Positions 28,297 to 36,135 of a DNA stretch of 64,000 nt are shown here, in pieces. The DNA lies in NCBI GenBank assembly GCA_021325475.1, contig JAJPHA010000026.1, positions 1 through 64,000 of the forward strand, written 5' to 3'. Origin of the DNA: Rhodanobacteraceae bacterium (GTDB lineage Bacteria > Pseudomonadota > Gammaproteobacteria > Xanthomonadales > Rhodanobacteraceae). Under the pieces are notes generated by a model. The model made no database searches, was not told the DNA's origin, and worked only from the letters and a program-made list of their open reading frames with translations. Position 1 is the first letter of the stretch; every line of letters begins with the position of its first letter. Both the position numbers and the translations under genes were made by a program.

Positions 28297-29591
28297 ACGC
28301 ACCGACGCGCACGCTGCTCACCCTGCGGCGTTCCCCGAGCGAAGGCTCGGCGATCGAGGAACGTCTGCACAAGGTGCTGGCGAACGCCGGATTGGGATCG
28401 CGGCGCCTGCTCGAGGAGCGCATCGCCGCCGGCGAGGTCAAGGTGAACGGCGCGGTCGCCGAACTCGGTTCCGGAGTCCGCCCCGGCGATCGGGTCGAGC
28501 TCGACGGCAAGCTGTTCGTGGCGGTGACGGACACCGCCGAACACGCGCAGGTGCTGGTGTTCCACAAACCCGAGGGCGTGGTCACGACGCGCGACGACCC
28601 CGAGGGCCGACCGACCGTGTTCGAGATGCTGCCGCGCCTCAAGGGTGCGCGCTGGATCGCGGTCGGCCGCCTCGACATCAATACCACCGGCTTGCTGCTG
28701 CTCACCACCGACGGCGCCCTCGCCCACCGGCTCATGCACCCCAGCACCGAAGTCGAACGCGAATACATCTGTCGCGTCCACGGCGAGGTGCCGGACGAGA
28801 CGTTGGAGCGGCTCCAGGCCGGGGTGGAACTGGAGGACGGCCCGGCCCGCTTCGAGGAACTCGCGGTCATCAGCCGCGGCGAAAGCCATTCCTGGTTCCG
28901 CGTCGTGATCCGCGAGGGGCGCAACCGCGAAGTCCGGCGCATGTGGGAATCGCAGGGACTGATGGTGAGCCGCTTGAAGCGCATCCGCTACGGCAACGTC
29001 GAGTTGCCGCGCGGGCTGCTCAAGGGCCACAGCCAAGAGCTGGAACCGGACCAAATCAAGGCTTTGCGCCGGCTGGTCGGCGCCGCGGACGCCGAGCCGA
29101 CGCTGACGCTGCAGCCGGTCATCGGTCAGCGCCGCGCGGTGCGACCGGCCAACGAATTCCGTCCCGCCCCGCGCACCCAGCAAGCCTGGACCGGCGGCTA
29201 TCACGACGAAGGCCGCGAACTGCGCGCGTTCGATCGCATCCGCGAGGATACGCCGTTCCTCCGTCCCGGCGAGAAGCGAACCCGGCGCGGCAAGAAAAAG
29301 CGCGGCAAGAATCCGCCGCAACAGCAAGCCACGCGACATGGCCGTGGGTCCGGGCAGTCCGGCGCCTACGCCGCGACGCCCTGGAGCGGCGCGGGCGAAG
29401 CCGCCGCTCGTCCGCGGCGGCGGCGCGGCAAATCCGGCGAGGCAAGCTGGCGGCCACCGGTCACCGGCGGATACGCACCGCGCGGTGCGCATCCGCAACG
29501 GGGTTCCGGCGAAAGTTTTCCGCGCGACGACATCGGCAATCGCCTGCCGCCGCAGGACGGCCGTCGACGCGGCAAGCCGCGGCGGCGCTGA
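28293..29591 (+). CDS. rluB: 23S rRNA pseudouridine synthase RluB-type with long basic tail
   Basis: 432 residues. An S4 RNA-binding domain (RLHKVLANAGLGSRRLLEE near residue 24) precedes the RsuA-family catalytic domain with the nucleophilic Asp in GRLDINTTGLLLLT near residue 130 and the GRNREVRRMWE motif near 210. RluB makes pseudouridine 2605 in 23S rRNA. About 160 C-terminal residues are Gly/Arg/Lys-rich and disordered (RRGKKKRGKNPPQQQ; ending RRRGKPRRR), longer than in E. coli RluB and likely RNA-binding. The start overlaps the scpB stop (ATGA). Confidence 0.93.
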   Translation: MNAPTRTLLTLRRSPSEGSAIEERLHKVLANAGLGSRRLLEERIAAGEVKVNGAVAELGSGVRPGDRVELDGKLFVAVTDTAEHAQVLVFHKPEGVVTTRDDPEGRPTVFEMLPRLKGARWIAVGRLDINTTGLLLLTTDGALAHRLMHPSTEVEREYICRVHGEVPDETLERLQAGVELEDGPARFEELAVISRGESHSWFRVVIREGRNREVRRMWESQGLMVSRLKRIRYGNVELPRGLLKGHSQELEPDQIKALRRLVGAADAEPTLTLQPVIGQRRAVRPANEFRPAPRTQQAWTGGYHDEGRELRAFDRIREDTPFLRPGEKRTRRGKKKRGKNPPQQQATRHGRGSGQSGAYAATPWSGAGEAAARPRRRRGKSGEASWRPPVTGGYAPRGAHPQRGSGESFPRDDIGNRLPPQDGRRRGKPRRR

Positions 29592-29607
29592 ACCGACGCA
29601 TCGGGCC

Positions 29608-29636
29608 AAAAAAAAGCGGCCCCGATGCGGGGCCGC
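29608..29636 (-). terminator. Terminator of the CsgG-like gene (also facing rluB)
   Basis: Perfect 8-bp stem GCGGCCCC / GGGGCCGC with a 5-base loop, followed on the minus strand by a run of eight T. It lies between two converging genes and should end transcription of the minus-strand gene efficiently. Confidence 0.85.
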
Positions 29637-29692
29637 CTTGCCGTTCGACGAAGCCGCATCCTGCGTCGCTGACGCAAGGCGCGGCCGCCCGG

Positions 29693-30412
29693 TCAATCCA
29701 GCTTCAACGCCTTCTTGTCGCTGGCGCGACGCTTCTGTTCCTTGGCGTTGTACTCCTGGATGCAACCGTCCTTCTTGACCATCACGCACTCGAGGTATTC
29801 GCTGGCCTCGACCAGCGCGGCGCGGATCGCCTTGCCGGCCGGCGTATTCTCCTCGTGCGCCAGCGTGCCACCGAAGCCACCGCGGAACACGCCCACGGAC
29901 ACGCCGCTGCTCTTGCTGCGGCCTTCCACGGTGCGCGAGAACGCCACGTCGCCGGTGGTCGTGTCGATCACGCGCAGGTCGATCGCCATGTACGCCTCAC
30001 TCTGCTTGCCGCCGAGGCCGATGCCCTTGAAACTGAAACCGCCGCCGGTGCTCGAGGTGTTCTCCTCGTAGGCGCTGACCGTGCCGGCGACCAGATACTG
30101 CGCACCGGTCAGCTTGCCGATCTTCGGGCCCTGACCCGGAGCCATGCGACCCGAGGCGGCGAGATTCTGTTCCTCCAGCACGTTCTGCAGCTTCTGCCGC
30201 TCCACCACATGGAAGTTGCCGCTCGAAGCCAGTTCGTTCGACAGCATGCTGGACAGTTCCCAACCCACACCGCCGCGCCACCAGGCGGCGCCCGATTCGT
30301 TGCGGAATTCGGCCACGCCGATCGTCGGACGGCCGTCGCCGGCCGCGTACGCGCTGCCGGCCGACCACGCGCCGACCAGCGCCAGGGTGATACCCGCTAC
30401 CAATTTCTTCAT
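29693..30412 (-). CDS. CsgG/HfaB-like exported protein without lipobox
   Basis: 239 residues from ATG 30412. A signal peptide (KKLVAGITLALVGAWSAGSAYA) is followed by a CsgG-type domain: IGVAEFRNES, LSSMLSNELASSGNFHVVER, LTGAQYLVAGTVSAYEE and AIDLRVIDTTTGDVAFSRTVEG. CsgG forms the outer-membrane curli secretion pore, but many shorter relatives have other roles. There is no Cys at the signal end, so unlike CsgG it is not a lipoprotein; no csgE, csgF or curlin genes are adjacent. The C-terminus has two Cys (LECVMVKKDGCIQ) that may pair. Confidence 0.85.
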   Translation of the reverse strand: MKKLVAGITLALVGAWSAGSAYAAGDGRPTIGVAEFRNESGAAWWRGGVGWELSSMLSNELASSGNFHVVERQKLQNVLEEQNLAASGRMAPGQGPKIGKLTGAQYLVAGTVSAYEENTSSTGGGFSFKGIGLGGKQSEAYMAIDLRVIDTTTGDVAFSRTVEGRSKSSGVSVGVFRGGFGGTLAHEENTPAGKAIRAALVEASEYLECVMVKKDGCIQEYNAKEQKRRASDKKALKLD

Positions 30413-30561
30413 TGTCTGCTCCCCATCAATATCCAGGAATCCGTCCGCCCATCGTAGCAGCCTTTCACGGCTCCGGGTGGCGGGTTGGCATTCTAACAAG
30501 GCGGCAGGTACCGAAACGCCGTCGTCTGCACGCCGCCATCACATAACACGCGTATGCTGAC

Positions 30562-30686
30562 TGGAGCCTATCTCAAAATCGTCGCGAGCGAGGGCGGATT
30601 GCGCGCCGCCGTAGCGCAGGACCCGGAGTCCGAGCACCGCCGGCGCGTGAGCCGTCGAGCGCAGCAGATTTTGAGACGGGTTCTAT
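30562..30686. repeat. MITE-like palindromic element, about 125 bp
   Basis: The ends are imperfect inverted repeats of about 30 bp (left TGGAGCCTATCTCAAAATC; right, reversed, TAGAACCCGTCTCAAAATC) sharing a perfect TCTCAAAATC. The interior is GC-rich. It ends about 25 bp ahead of the start of the DUF255 protein gene, within its promoter region. A right-half copy lies at 12778-12825. No target duplication is clear. Confidence 0.7.
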
Positions 30687-30718
30687 CCACCAAACGCGGA
30701 TTGCACTCCAAGGAGAAC

Positions 30719-32518
30719 ATGCCCATGCACGCTTTCGTCCGGCAGGCGCTCGGCGCCGCCTTGCTGCTGGCCGGCACCGTCGCCGCGGCAACGGAATCGA
30801 CCAAGGCCGACGGCATCCACTGGCTGCGCTCCGACAGCGAGGCGTTCGCGCAGGCGCGCGCCGAGCATCGCTTCGTCATCCTCTACCTCGAAGCGGTGTG
30901 GTGCCACTGGTGCCACGTCATGGACGAGCGCACCTACGGCGACGCCGAAGTCCGCGCCGAGATCGCCGCGCACTACGTACCGTTGCGCATCGATCAGGAT
31001 CTGCGGCCGGATCTCGCCAACCGCTACCGCGACTATGGCTGGCCGGCGACGGTGGTGTTCGCCGCCGACGGCAGCGAGATCGTCAAGCGCCAGGGCTATG
31101 TCGAGCCGCAACGATTCCTGCGGCTGCTCAAGGCGATCGTCGCCGACCCCTCGCCCGAGGCCGCGGACGAGGCCGACGTCGCCCCGTCGCCCGCCGCGGC
31201 GAGCGCGCTCGCGGCCGAGACCCGCGCCGAATTGCGCAAGCGCCACCGCGACACCTACGACGCCAAGCTCGGCGGCCTGACCACCGGCCAGAAGTACCTC
31301 GACCGCGACAGCGTCGAATACGCCATCGCCCAGGCGCTCGCCGGCGACGAGACCGAAGCGGCGATGGCGCGGCACACGCTCGACGCCGCCCGCGCGCTGT
31401 TCGATCCGGTCTGGGGCGGGGTCTACCAATACTCGACCTACGGCGACTGGCAGCACCCGCACTACGAGAAGCTGGCGACCGTGCAGGCGCAGTACCTGCG
31501 CATCTACGCGCTGGCCGCGGCCGCGTTCCAACGCCCGCAGGATGCCCAGGCGGTGAGCGAGATTCGCCGCTATCTCGACGCGTTCCTGCGCAGTCCGGAG
31601 GGCGTCTACTACGTCAGCCAGGACGCGGATCTGCGGCCCGGCGAGCATGCCACCGCGTACTTCGCGCTGGACGATGCCAAGCGGCGCGCCCAGGGCGTGC
31701 CGCGCGTCGACCACCACGTCTACGCCCTGCAGAACGGCCAAATCATCGAAGCGCTGGCGACCTGGAGCGAGCTCGGCGGCGACGCCGCTGCGCTGGCGCA
31801 GGCGCAGCAGGCGGCGGAGTGGATCCTCGCCCATCGCGCGCTGCCGGGCGGCGGCTTCCGCCACGACGAGACCGATGCGGCCGGGCCGTATCTCGGCGAC
31901 ACGTTGGCGATGGGACGCGCCTTCCTGGCGCTGTACCGGGCGACGGCCGATCGCGCCTGGCTCGCGCGCGCGAGTGCCGCCGCCGATTTCATCGGCGCGA
32001 ATTTCGCCCGCTCGGCGGCCGGCTTCGTCAGCGCGAAGAGCACCGGTCCGATCGCGGCGCAGCCACAGACCGACGAGAACATCTCGCTCGCGCGCTTCGC
32101 CAATCTGCTCGCGCGCTACGACGGCAAGGCCGAGCACCGTGCGCTCGCCGAGGCGGCGCTGCGCTATCTCGCCGCGCCGAAGGTCGCGCTGGCCGAGATC
32201 ACCGAGCCCGGCATCCTGCTCGACGACGACGAAATCCACAGCGATCCGCTGCACCTGACGGTCAGCGGCGGCAAGAGCGATCCCGACGCCGCCAGGCTGT
32301 TTTCCACTTTGCAGCGTTTGCCACAATGGTACAAACGCATCGACTGGTGGGATCGCAGCGAGGGGCCGCTGCCGAATCCCGACGTCAGCTATCCGCCGAC
32401 CCGCCGCGCCGCCGCGTTCGTGTGCACCGAGAACCGTTGCTCGCTGCCGATGTACCAGCGCGAGGAGATCCTCGAGTTCCTGAAAAGTTCCCGGGCGAAA
32501 ACCGGACGCGACGGTTAA
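30719..32518 (+). CDS. Exported thioredoxin-like DUF255 protein (YyaL-related)
   Basis: 599 residues. An AAGGAG ribosome site lies 5 bases before ATG 30719. The signal peptide (FVRQALGAALLLAGTVAAA) is followed by a DUF255 thioredoxin-like domain with WCHWC (LEAVWCHWCHVMDERTY near residue 60) and then a long (alpha/alpha) barrel-like region resembling N-acylglucosamine 2-epimerase-type folds (VWGGVYQYSTYGDWQHPHYE near 235; DETDAAGPYLGDTLAMGRAF near 380). Cytoplasmic relatives lack the signal. A periplasmic thiol or sugar-related role is possible; neither is proven. Two further Cys lie near the C-terminus (VCTENRCSL). Confidence 0.85.
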   Translation: MPMHAFVRQALGAALLLAGTVAAATESTKADGIHWLRSDSEAFAQARAEHRFVILYLEAVWCHWCHVMDERTYGDAEVRAEIAAHYVPLRIDQDLRPDLANRYRDYGWPATVVFAADGSEIVKRQGYVEPQRFLRLLKAIVADPSPEAADEADVAPSPAAASALAAETRAELRKRHRDTYDAKLGGLTTGQKYLDRDSVEYAIAQALAGDETEAAMARHTLDAARALFDPVWGGVYQYSTYGDWQHPHYEKLATVQAQYLRIYALAAAAFQRPQDAQAVSEIRRYLDAFLRSPEGVYYVSQDADLRPGEHATAYFALDDAKRRAQGVPRVDHHVYALQNGQIIEALATWSELGGDAAALAQAQQAAEWILAHRALPGGGFRHDETDAAGPYLGDTLAMGRAFLALYRATADRAWLARASAAADFIGANFARSAAGFVSAKSTGPIAAQPQTDENISLARFANLLARYDGKAEHRALAEAALRYLAAPKVALAEITEPGILLDDDEIHSDPLHLTVSGGKSDPDAARLFSTLQRLPQWYKRIDWWDRSEGPLPNPDVSYPPTRRAAAFVCTENRCSLPMYQREEILEFLKSSRAKTGRDG

Positions 32519-32600
32519 CTTCGCGGCAACGAGCGATTAACCGGATGCTCATCCGCGCCGCGTATCCTGCGCGCACTTCATCGGATCGCGGAGGTGACCC

Positions 32601-32840
32601 ATGCGCAGTATGCGGACGCTGGAAACGCGGATGCTCGGTTATGCGATCGAGCGCCTGGACGAATTCGACGACCACGGCCTGCCGCGCTCGGTGCGCTACG
32701 AGGTGCTGTGCCCGCACACCCAGGCGGTGCTCGCGAGCCGCGCCACACTGCGCGAGGCGCGCCGCTTCGTGCTGGTGCACGAGCTCGCCGCGATCAAGCG
32801 CGATGCCGCGGCGCGTGCGGCCAGGACCCGCGTGGCCTGA
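32601..32840 (+). CDS. Small conserved-looking cytoplasmic protein, unknown
   Basis: 79 residues with a strong ribosome site (GGAGGTGAC) before the ATG. Highly charged and mostly helical (RMLGYAIERLDEFDDHGLP; EARRFVLVHELAAIKRDAAA). No family recognised. It stands alone between the DUF255 gene and the convergent omega-amidase gene. Confidence 0.65.
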   Translation: MRSMRTLETRMLGYAIERLDEFDDHGLPRSVRYEVLCPHTQAVLASRATLREARRFVLVHELAAIKRDAAARAARTRVA

Positions 32841-32849
32841 AGCGGCCGG

Positions 32850-33659
32850 TCACGTCAACAAGCGGAAGTCGTCGGCGTCCATCCACGCCGGAAAGCGCTG
32901 ACGGTGCGCGGCGAGCGCGGCCGCGTCGAGCGCCACGGTGACGACCTGCTCCTGCGCGCCGAGCTCGATGAGCGGCAGACCGAGGAAATCGAGTACGGCG
33001 CTGTCGCCGCTGTAGTAGAGATCGTTGCCGTCGGTGCCGACGCGGTTGAGGCCGGCGCAGTAGCTCAGGTTCTCGATCGCGCGCGCGCGGAGCAGCGTGC
33101 GCCAGGCGTGTGCGCGCGCCGCCGGCCAGTTGGCGACGAACAGGACGAGATCGTAGTCGAAACGTTGCGCCGCGCGGTCATAGCGGTTGCGCAGCCACAC
33201 CGGAAACCGCAGGTCGTAGCAGACCTGCGGACAGATGCGCCAGCCGCGCCACTCGACGATCAGGCGTTCGTCGCCGGCCGCGTAGCGCTCGTGTTCGCCG
33301 GCGTAGCGGAACAGGTGCTTCTTGTCGTAGTGCCGGATCGTGCCGGTCGGCATGGCGAACAGCAGGCGGTTGTATACTTTTGCCTCCGCCGCCGCGCCGG
33401 CCCGCAACTGCACGCTGCCGACGATCGCCGCATCCAGTGCGCGCGCCTGCGCGCACAGCCAGGCCACGGTCGCGCCGTCCATGGTCTCGGCCTGGTGGAT
33501 CGCCTCGTTGGAGAAGCCGCTGGTGAACGTCTCCGGCAGCAGGACCAGATCGGTGCGTCCCCGCAGCGGCTCGATCAGCGCCGCGTAGTAGTCGCGGTTG
33601 CCGGCCGGATCGTGCCAGCGCGTGGCGCCCTGGACCAGCGAGATTCTCAGAGGCGGCAT
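32850..33659 (-). CDS. Omega-amidase / carbon-nitrogen hydrolase (YafV/Nit2-like)
   Basis: 269 residues of the nitrilase fold with the Glu-Lys-Cys triad: LLPETFTSGF (Glu near residue 43), RHYDKKHLFRYAGE (Lys near 110) and ICPQVCYDLRFP (Cys near 145). Omega-amidases hydrolyse alpha-ketoglutaramate and related keto-amides left by glutamine transaminases. The gene overlaps the end of a methionine/glutamine-type aminotransferase gene by 13 bp, the pairing expected for methionine salvage. Confidence 0.92.
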   Translation of the reverse strand: MPPLRISLVQGATRWHDPAGNRDYYAALIEPLRGRTDLVLLPETFTSGFSNEAIHQAETMDGATVAWLCAQARALDAAIVGSVQLRAGAAAEAKVYNRLLFAMPTGTIRHYDKKHLFRYAGEHERYAAGDERLIVEWRGWRICPQVCYDLRFPVWLRNRYDRAAQRFDYDLVLFVANWPAARAHAWRTLLRARAIENLSYCAGLNRVGTDGNDLYYSGDSAVLDFLGLPLIELGAQEQVVTVALDAAALAAHRQRFPAWMDADDFRLLT

Positions 33660-34792
33660 AGGCGCTCCGCGGCGGCGGCGAGGGTGGCGTCGTTCTTGGC
33701 GAAGCACAGGCGCACGAGCCTCGCCTCCGGCGGCGTTTCGTAGAACGCCGACACCGGAATCGCCGCGACCCCGGCCTCGCGCACCAGCCACTCGCAGAAG
33801 TTGAGGTCGTCCTGTGCGCTGATCGCCGAGTAATCGACGAGCTGGAAGTACGCCCCGGCCACCGGCAGCAGTTGGAACCGGGATGGCGCGAGCAGCGCGC
33901 GGAAGCGATCGCGCTTGGCCTGATAGAACGCCGGCAGCTCCAGATAGTGCTGCGGATCGCGCTCCAGCGCCTCGGCGAAGGCCCACTGCGCCGGCTGGAA
34001 TGTGCAGAACGTGAGGTACTGGTGCACCTTGCGGAATTCGGCGCTCAGCGGCGGCGGTGCGATGCAGTAGCCCACCTTCCAGCCGGTGCAGTGATAGGTC
34101 TTGCCGAAGGAACTGACCACGAAACTGCGCGCGGCGAGCTCGGCGTGGCGCAGCACGCTCTGGTGGGCACGGCCGTCGAAGATGATGTGCTCGTAGACCT
34201 CGTCGGCCAGCACGAAAGTGTCGCTGCCGCGCAGGATGTCGGCGAGCGTATCGAGATCGCGCGCCTCGAGCACGGCGCCGGACGGATTGTGCGGCGAGTT
34301 GAGCAGCACGAGCCGCGTCTTCGGACTCATCGCGTCCTTGACCCGCTGCCAGTCCACCGAGAAATCCGGCAGCGACAGCGGCACGTGCACGGTGCGGCCG
34401 CCGGCGAGTTCGACCGCCGGCTCGTAGCTGTCGTAGCAGGGATCGAGCACGATCACCTCCTCGCCCGGGCGCACCGTCGCGGCGATCGCCGCGAACAGCG
34501 CCTCGGTGGCGCCGCTGGTCACCGTCACCTCGGTGTCGGGGTTGACCTTGCGGCCGTACAGGCGTTCGGTCTTGAGCGCGATCTGCTCGCGCAGCTTCGG
34601 CACCCCGGTCATCGGCGCGTACTGGTTCTTGCCGGAGTTCATCGCCGCGGCGAGGGCGTCGTGCAGCCATTGCGGGCCGTCGAAATCCGGAAAACCCTGG
34701 CCGAGGTTCACCGCTTTGTGTTCCGTCGCCAACTGCGACATCACGCTGAAGATGGTCGTGCCGACCTTGGGCAACTTGGTGCGGATCTGCAT
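33647..34792 (-). CDS. PLP-dependent methionine/glutamine-type aminotransferase (YbdL-like)
   Basis: 381 residues, fold-type I aminotransferase. Visible are the N-terminal GTTIFSVMSQLATEHKAVNL, the NSPHNPSGAVL motif near residue 172, the DEVYEH Asp near 205, the PLP-Lys in SSFGKTYHCTGWKVGY near 240 and the C-terminal Arg in ARLVRLCFAKND. E. coli YbdL prefers methionine; mammalian KAT/GTK relatives use glutamine. ATG 34792 gives the standard length; an upstream start at 34912 adds only low-complexity residues. It is coupled to the omega-amidase gene. Confidence 0.92.
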   Translation of the reverse strand: MQIRTKLPKVGTTIFSVMSQLATEHKAVNLGQGFPDFDGPQWLHDALAAAMNSGKNQYAPMTGVPKLREQIALKTERLYGRKVNPDTEVTVTSGATEALFAAIAATVRPGEEVIVLDPCYDSYEPAVELAGGRTVHVPLSLPDFSVDWQRVKDAMSPKTRLVLLNSPHNPSGAVLEARDLDTLADILRGSDTFVLADEVYEHIIFDGRAHQSVLRHAELAARSFVVSSFGKTYHCTGWKVGYCIAPPPLSAEFRKVHQYLTFCTFQPAQWAFAEALERDPQHYLELPAFYQAKRDRFRALLAPSRFQLLPVAGAYFQLVDYSAISAQDDLNFCEWLVREAGVAAIPVSAFYETPPEARLVRLCFAKNDATLAAAAERLCRL

Positions 34793-35006
34793 CGCGCCTC
34801 GCGATTTGGATGGCCAAACGAGCGGCGATGGTAGCACGAACGCGCGCCGCGCCCCGGCACTGCGGCGGCCACGGCGAGCCATCCTGGGCGAACCGACGCG
34901 CAGCGTGCGCATGCGAAGCCGGCGGCGAACACGAAGGCGAAGCGGATGCGGACGCGCGCGCAGCGATGTGCGTGCGACGGCGATTGCTTGCGCTGCGATC
35001 GGGGGT

Positions 35007-35094
35007 CTGCCCGGAGCCGGACTCGAACCGGCACGGACCGGTCAGGGTCCGGCGGATTTTAAGTCCGCTGCGTCTACCGATTTCGCCACCCGGG
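35007..35094 (-). tRNA. tRNA-Leu (anticodon UAA)
   Basis: 88-nt class II tRNA. Acceptor GCCCGGG pairs with TCCGGGC, the anticodon loop reads ACTTAAAAT with TAA, and the TpsiC arm has GGTTCGAGTCC. A long variable arm is present. CCA is not encoded. It is last in the tRNA-Gly-Cys-Leu run, as in E. coli glyW-cysT-leuZ. Confidence 0.95.
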
Positions 35095-35191
35095 CACCGG
35101 CGCGTGCGGCCGGCGCGGCCGCGAGGCGATTCTAGCGCTCACCGGGGAATGCATAAACCCGGGCGTGAGGAGCCGCCTGCGGGTCGGCGAA

Positions 35192-35265
35192 TGGAGGCCA
35201 GGGTCGGAATCGAACCGGCGTACACGGCTTTGCAGGCCGCTGCATGACCACTCTGCCACCTGGCC
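35192..35265 (-). tRNA. tRNA-Cys (anticodon GCA)
   Basis: 74 nt including an encoded CCA. Acceptor GGCCAGG/CCTGGCC with discriminator U; the anticodon loop CCTGCAAAG gives GCA. It lies between tRNA-Gly and tRNA-Leu. Confidence 0.96.
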
Positions 35266-35317
35266 ATTCGTTGTCCGCGCGCGGGCGCTCAGCATAGCCG
35301 CCGCGCCCCGGAAAAAC

Positions 35318-35342
35318 AAAACCTCGGATGGCCCGAGGTTTT
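35318..35342 (-). terminator. Bidirectional hairpin between tRNA-Gly and tRNA-Cys
   Basis: Perfect 10-bp stem AAAACCTCGG / CCGAGGTTTT with a 5-base loop, T-rich beyond it on the minus strand. It follows tRNA-Gly by about 60 bp and could end most transcripts from uvrC-pgsA-tRNA-Gly, which would imply separate expression of tRNA-Cys and tRNA-Leu. Confidence 0.8.
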
Positions 35343-35405
35343 GTCGATGGCGGTGCGATCCATCTGGTCGCTCGCCTGCGCGCTCCTCGCGGAGCGCGCG
35401 AATGC

Positions 35406-35481
<76 letters not shown>

Positions 35482-35526
35482 GTGGGAAGGCGAATTATAC
35501 GGGTTGTGCGGCGTCTGGCAACCCTG

Positions 35527-36090
35527 TCAGACGCGATGGCCGCGCAGCACCGGCCAGGCGGCACGGACGTACACCAAGCCCGACCAGATGGTGAGCGCAG
35601 CGGCGAGTCCGAGCAGCACTTCGCCGAGATGGAACAGGCCGAGGCCGTCGAGATCCTTCTGGTACAGCAGCACCACCAGGGCGACGAGCTGGGCGATGGT
35701 CTTGACCTTGCCGATGCCGGCCACGCGCACGCGCGTGCGCTCGCCGACCATCGCCATCCATTCGCGCAGCGCCGAGATCGTGATCTCGCGGCCGACGATG
35801 ACGGCCGAGATCACCGCCAGCGGTATGGTCGGGTTGTCCTGCACCAGCAGGAACAGGGTGACGGCCACCATCAATTTGTCGGCGACCGGATCGAGGAAGG
35901 CGCCGAACGCGCTGGTCAGGCCGAACCGGCGCGCGATCCAGCCGTCGAGCCAGTCGGTCAGCGCCGCAGCGACGAAGATCGCCGAGGCGGCGATGTTCGC
36001 GCCGTGAAACGGCGCGTAGAACACGACCACCATGATCGGCAGCAGGGCGATGCGGAACAGGGTCAGCGCGGTCGGTAGCGTCAGGCGCAT
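35527..36090 (-). CDS. pgsA: CDP-diacylglycerol-glycerol-3-phosphate 3-phosphatidyltransferase
   Basis: 187 residues with about four to six membrane helices. The CDP-alcohol phosphotransferase motif D-G-x2-A-R-x8-G-x3-D-x3-D is intact (DWLDGWIARRF then GAFLDPVADK, residues about 55-80). It makes phosphatidylglycerophosphate, the first step to phosphatidylglycerol and cardiolipin. Placed after uvrC and before tRNA-Gly as in many Gammaproteobacteria. Confidence 0.96.
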   Translation of the reverse strand: MRLTLPTALTLFRIALLPIMVVVFYAPFHGANIAASAIFVAAALTDWLDGWIARRFGLTSAFGAFLDPVADKLMVAVTLFLLVQDNPTIPLAVISAVIVGREITISALREWMAMVGERTRVRVAGIGKVKTIAQLVALVVLLYQKDLDGLGLFHLGEVLLGLAAALTIWSGLVYVRAAWPVLRGHRV

Positions 36091-36135
36091 GGCGCGAGGG
36101 AGCCGTCGGAACCCGGCAAGTGTGGCACGCCCGGT

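Noticed and set aside
30554-30718. Upstream start for the DUF255 protein
   Set aside because: It would translate the MITE-like element; ATG 30719 has an AAGGAG site and begins a signal peptide.
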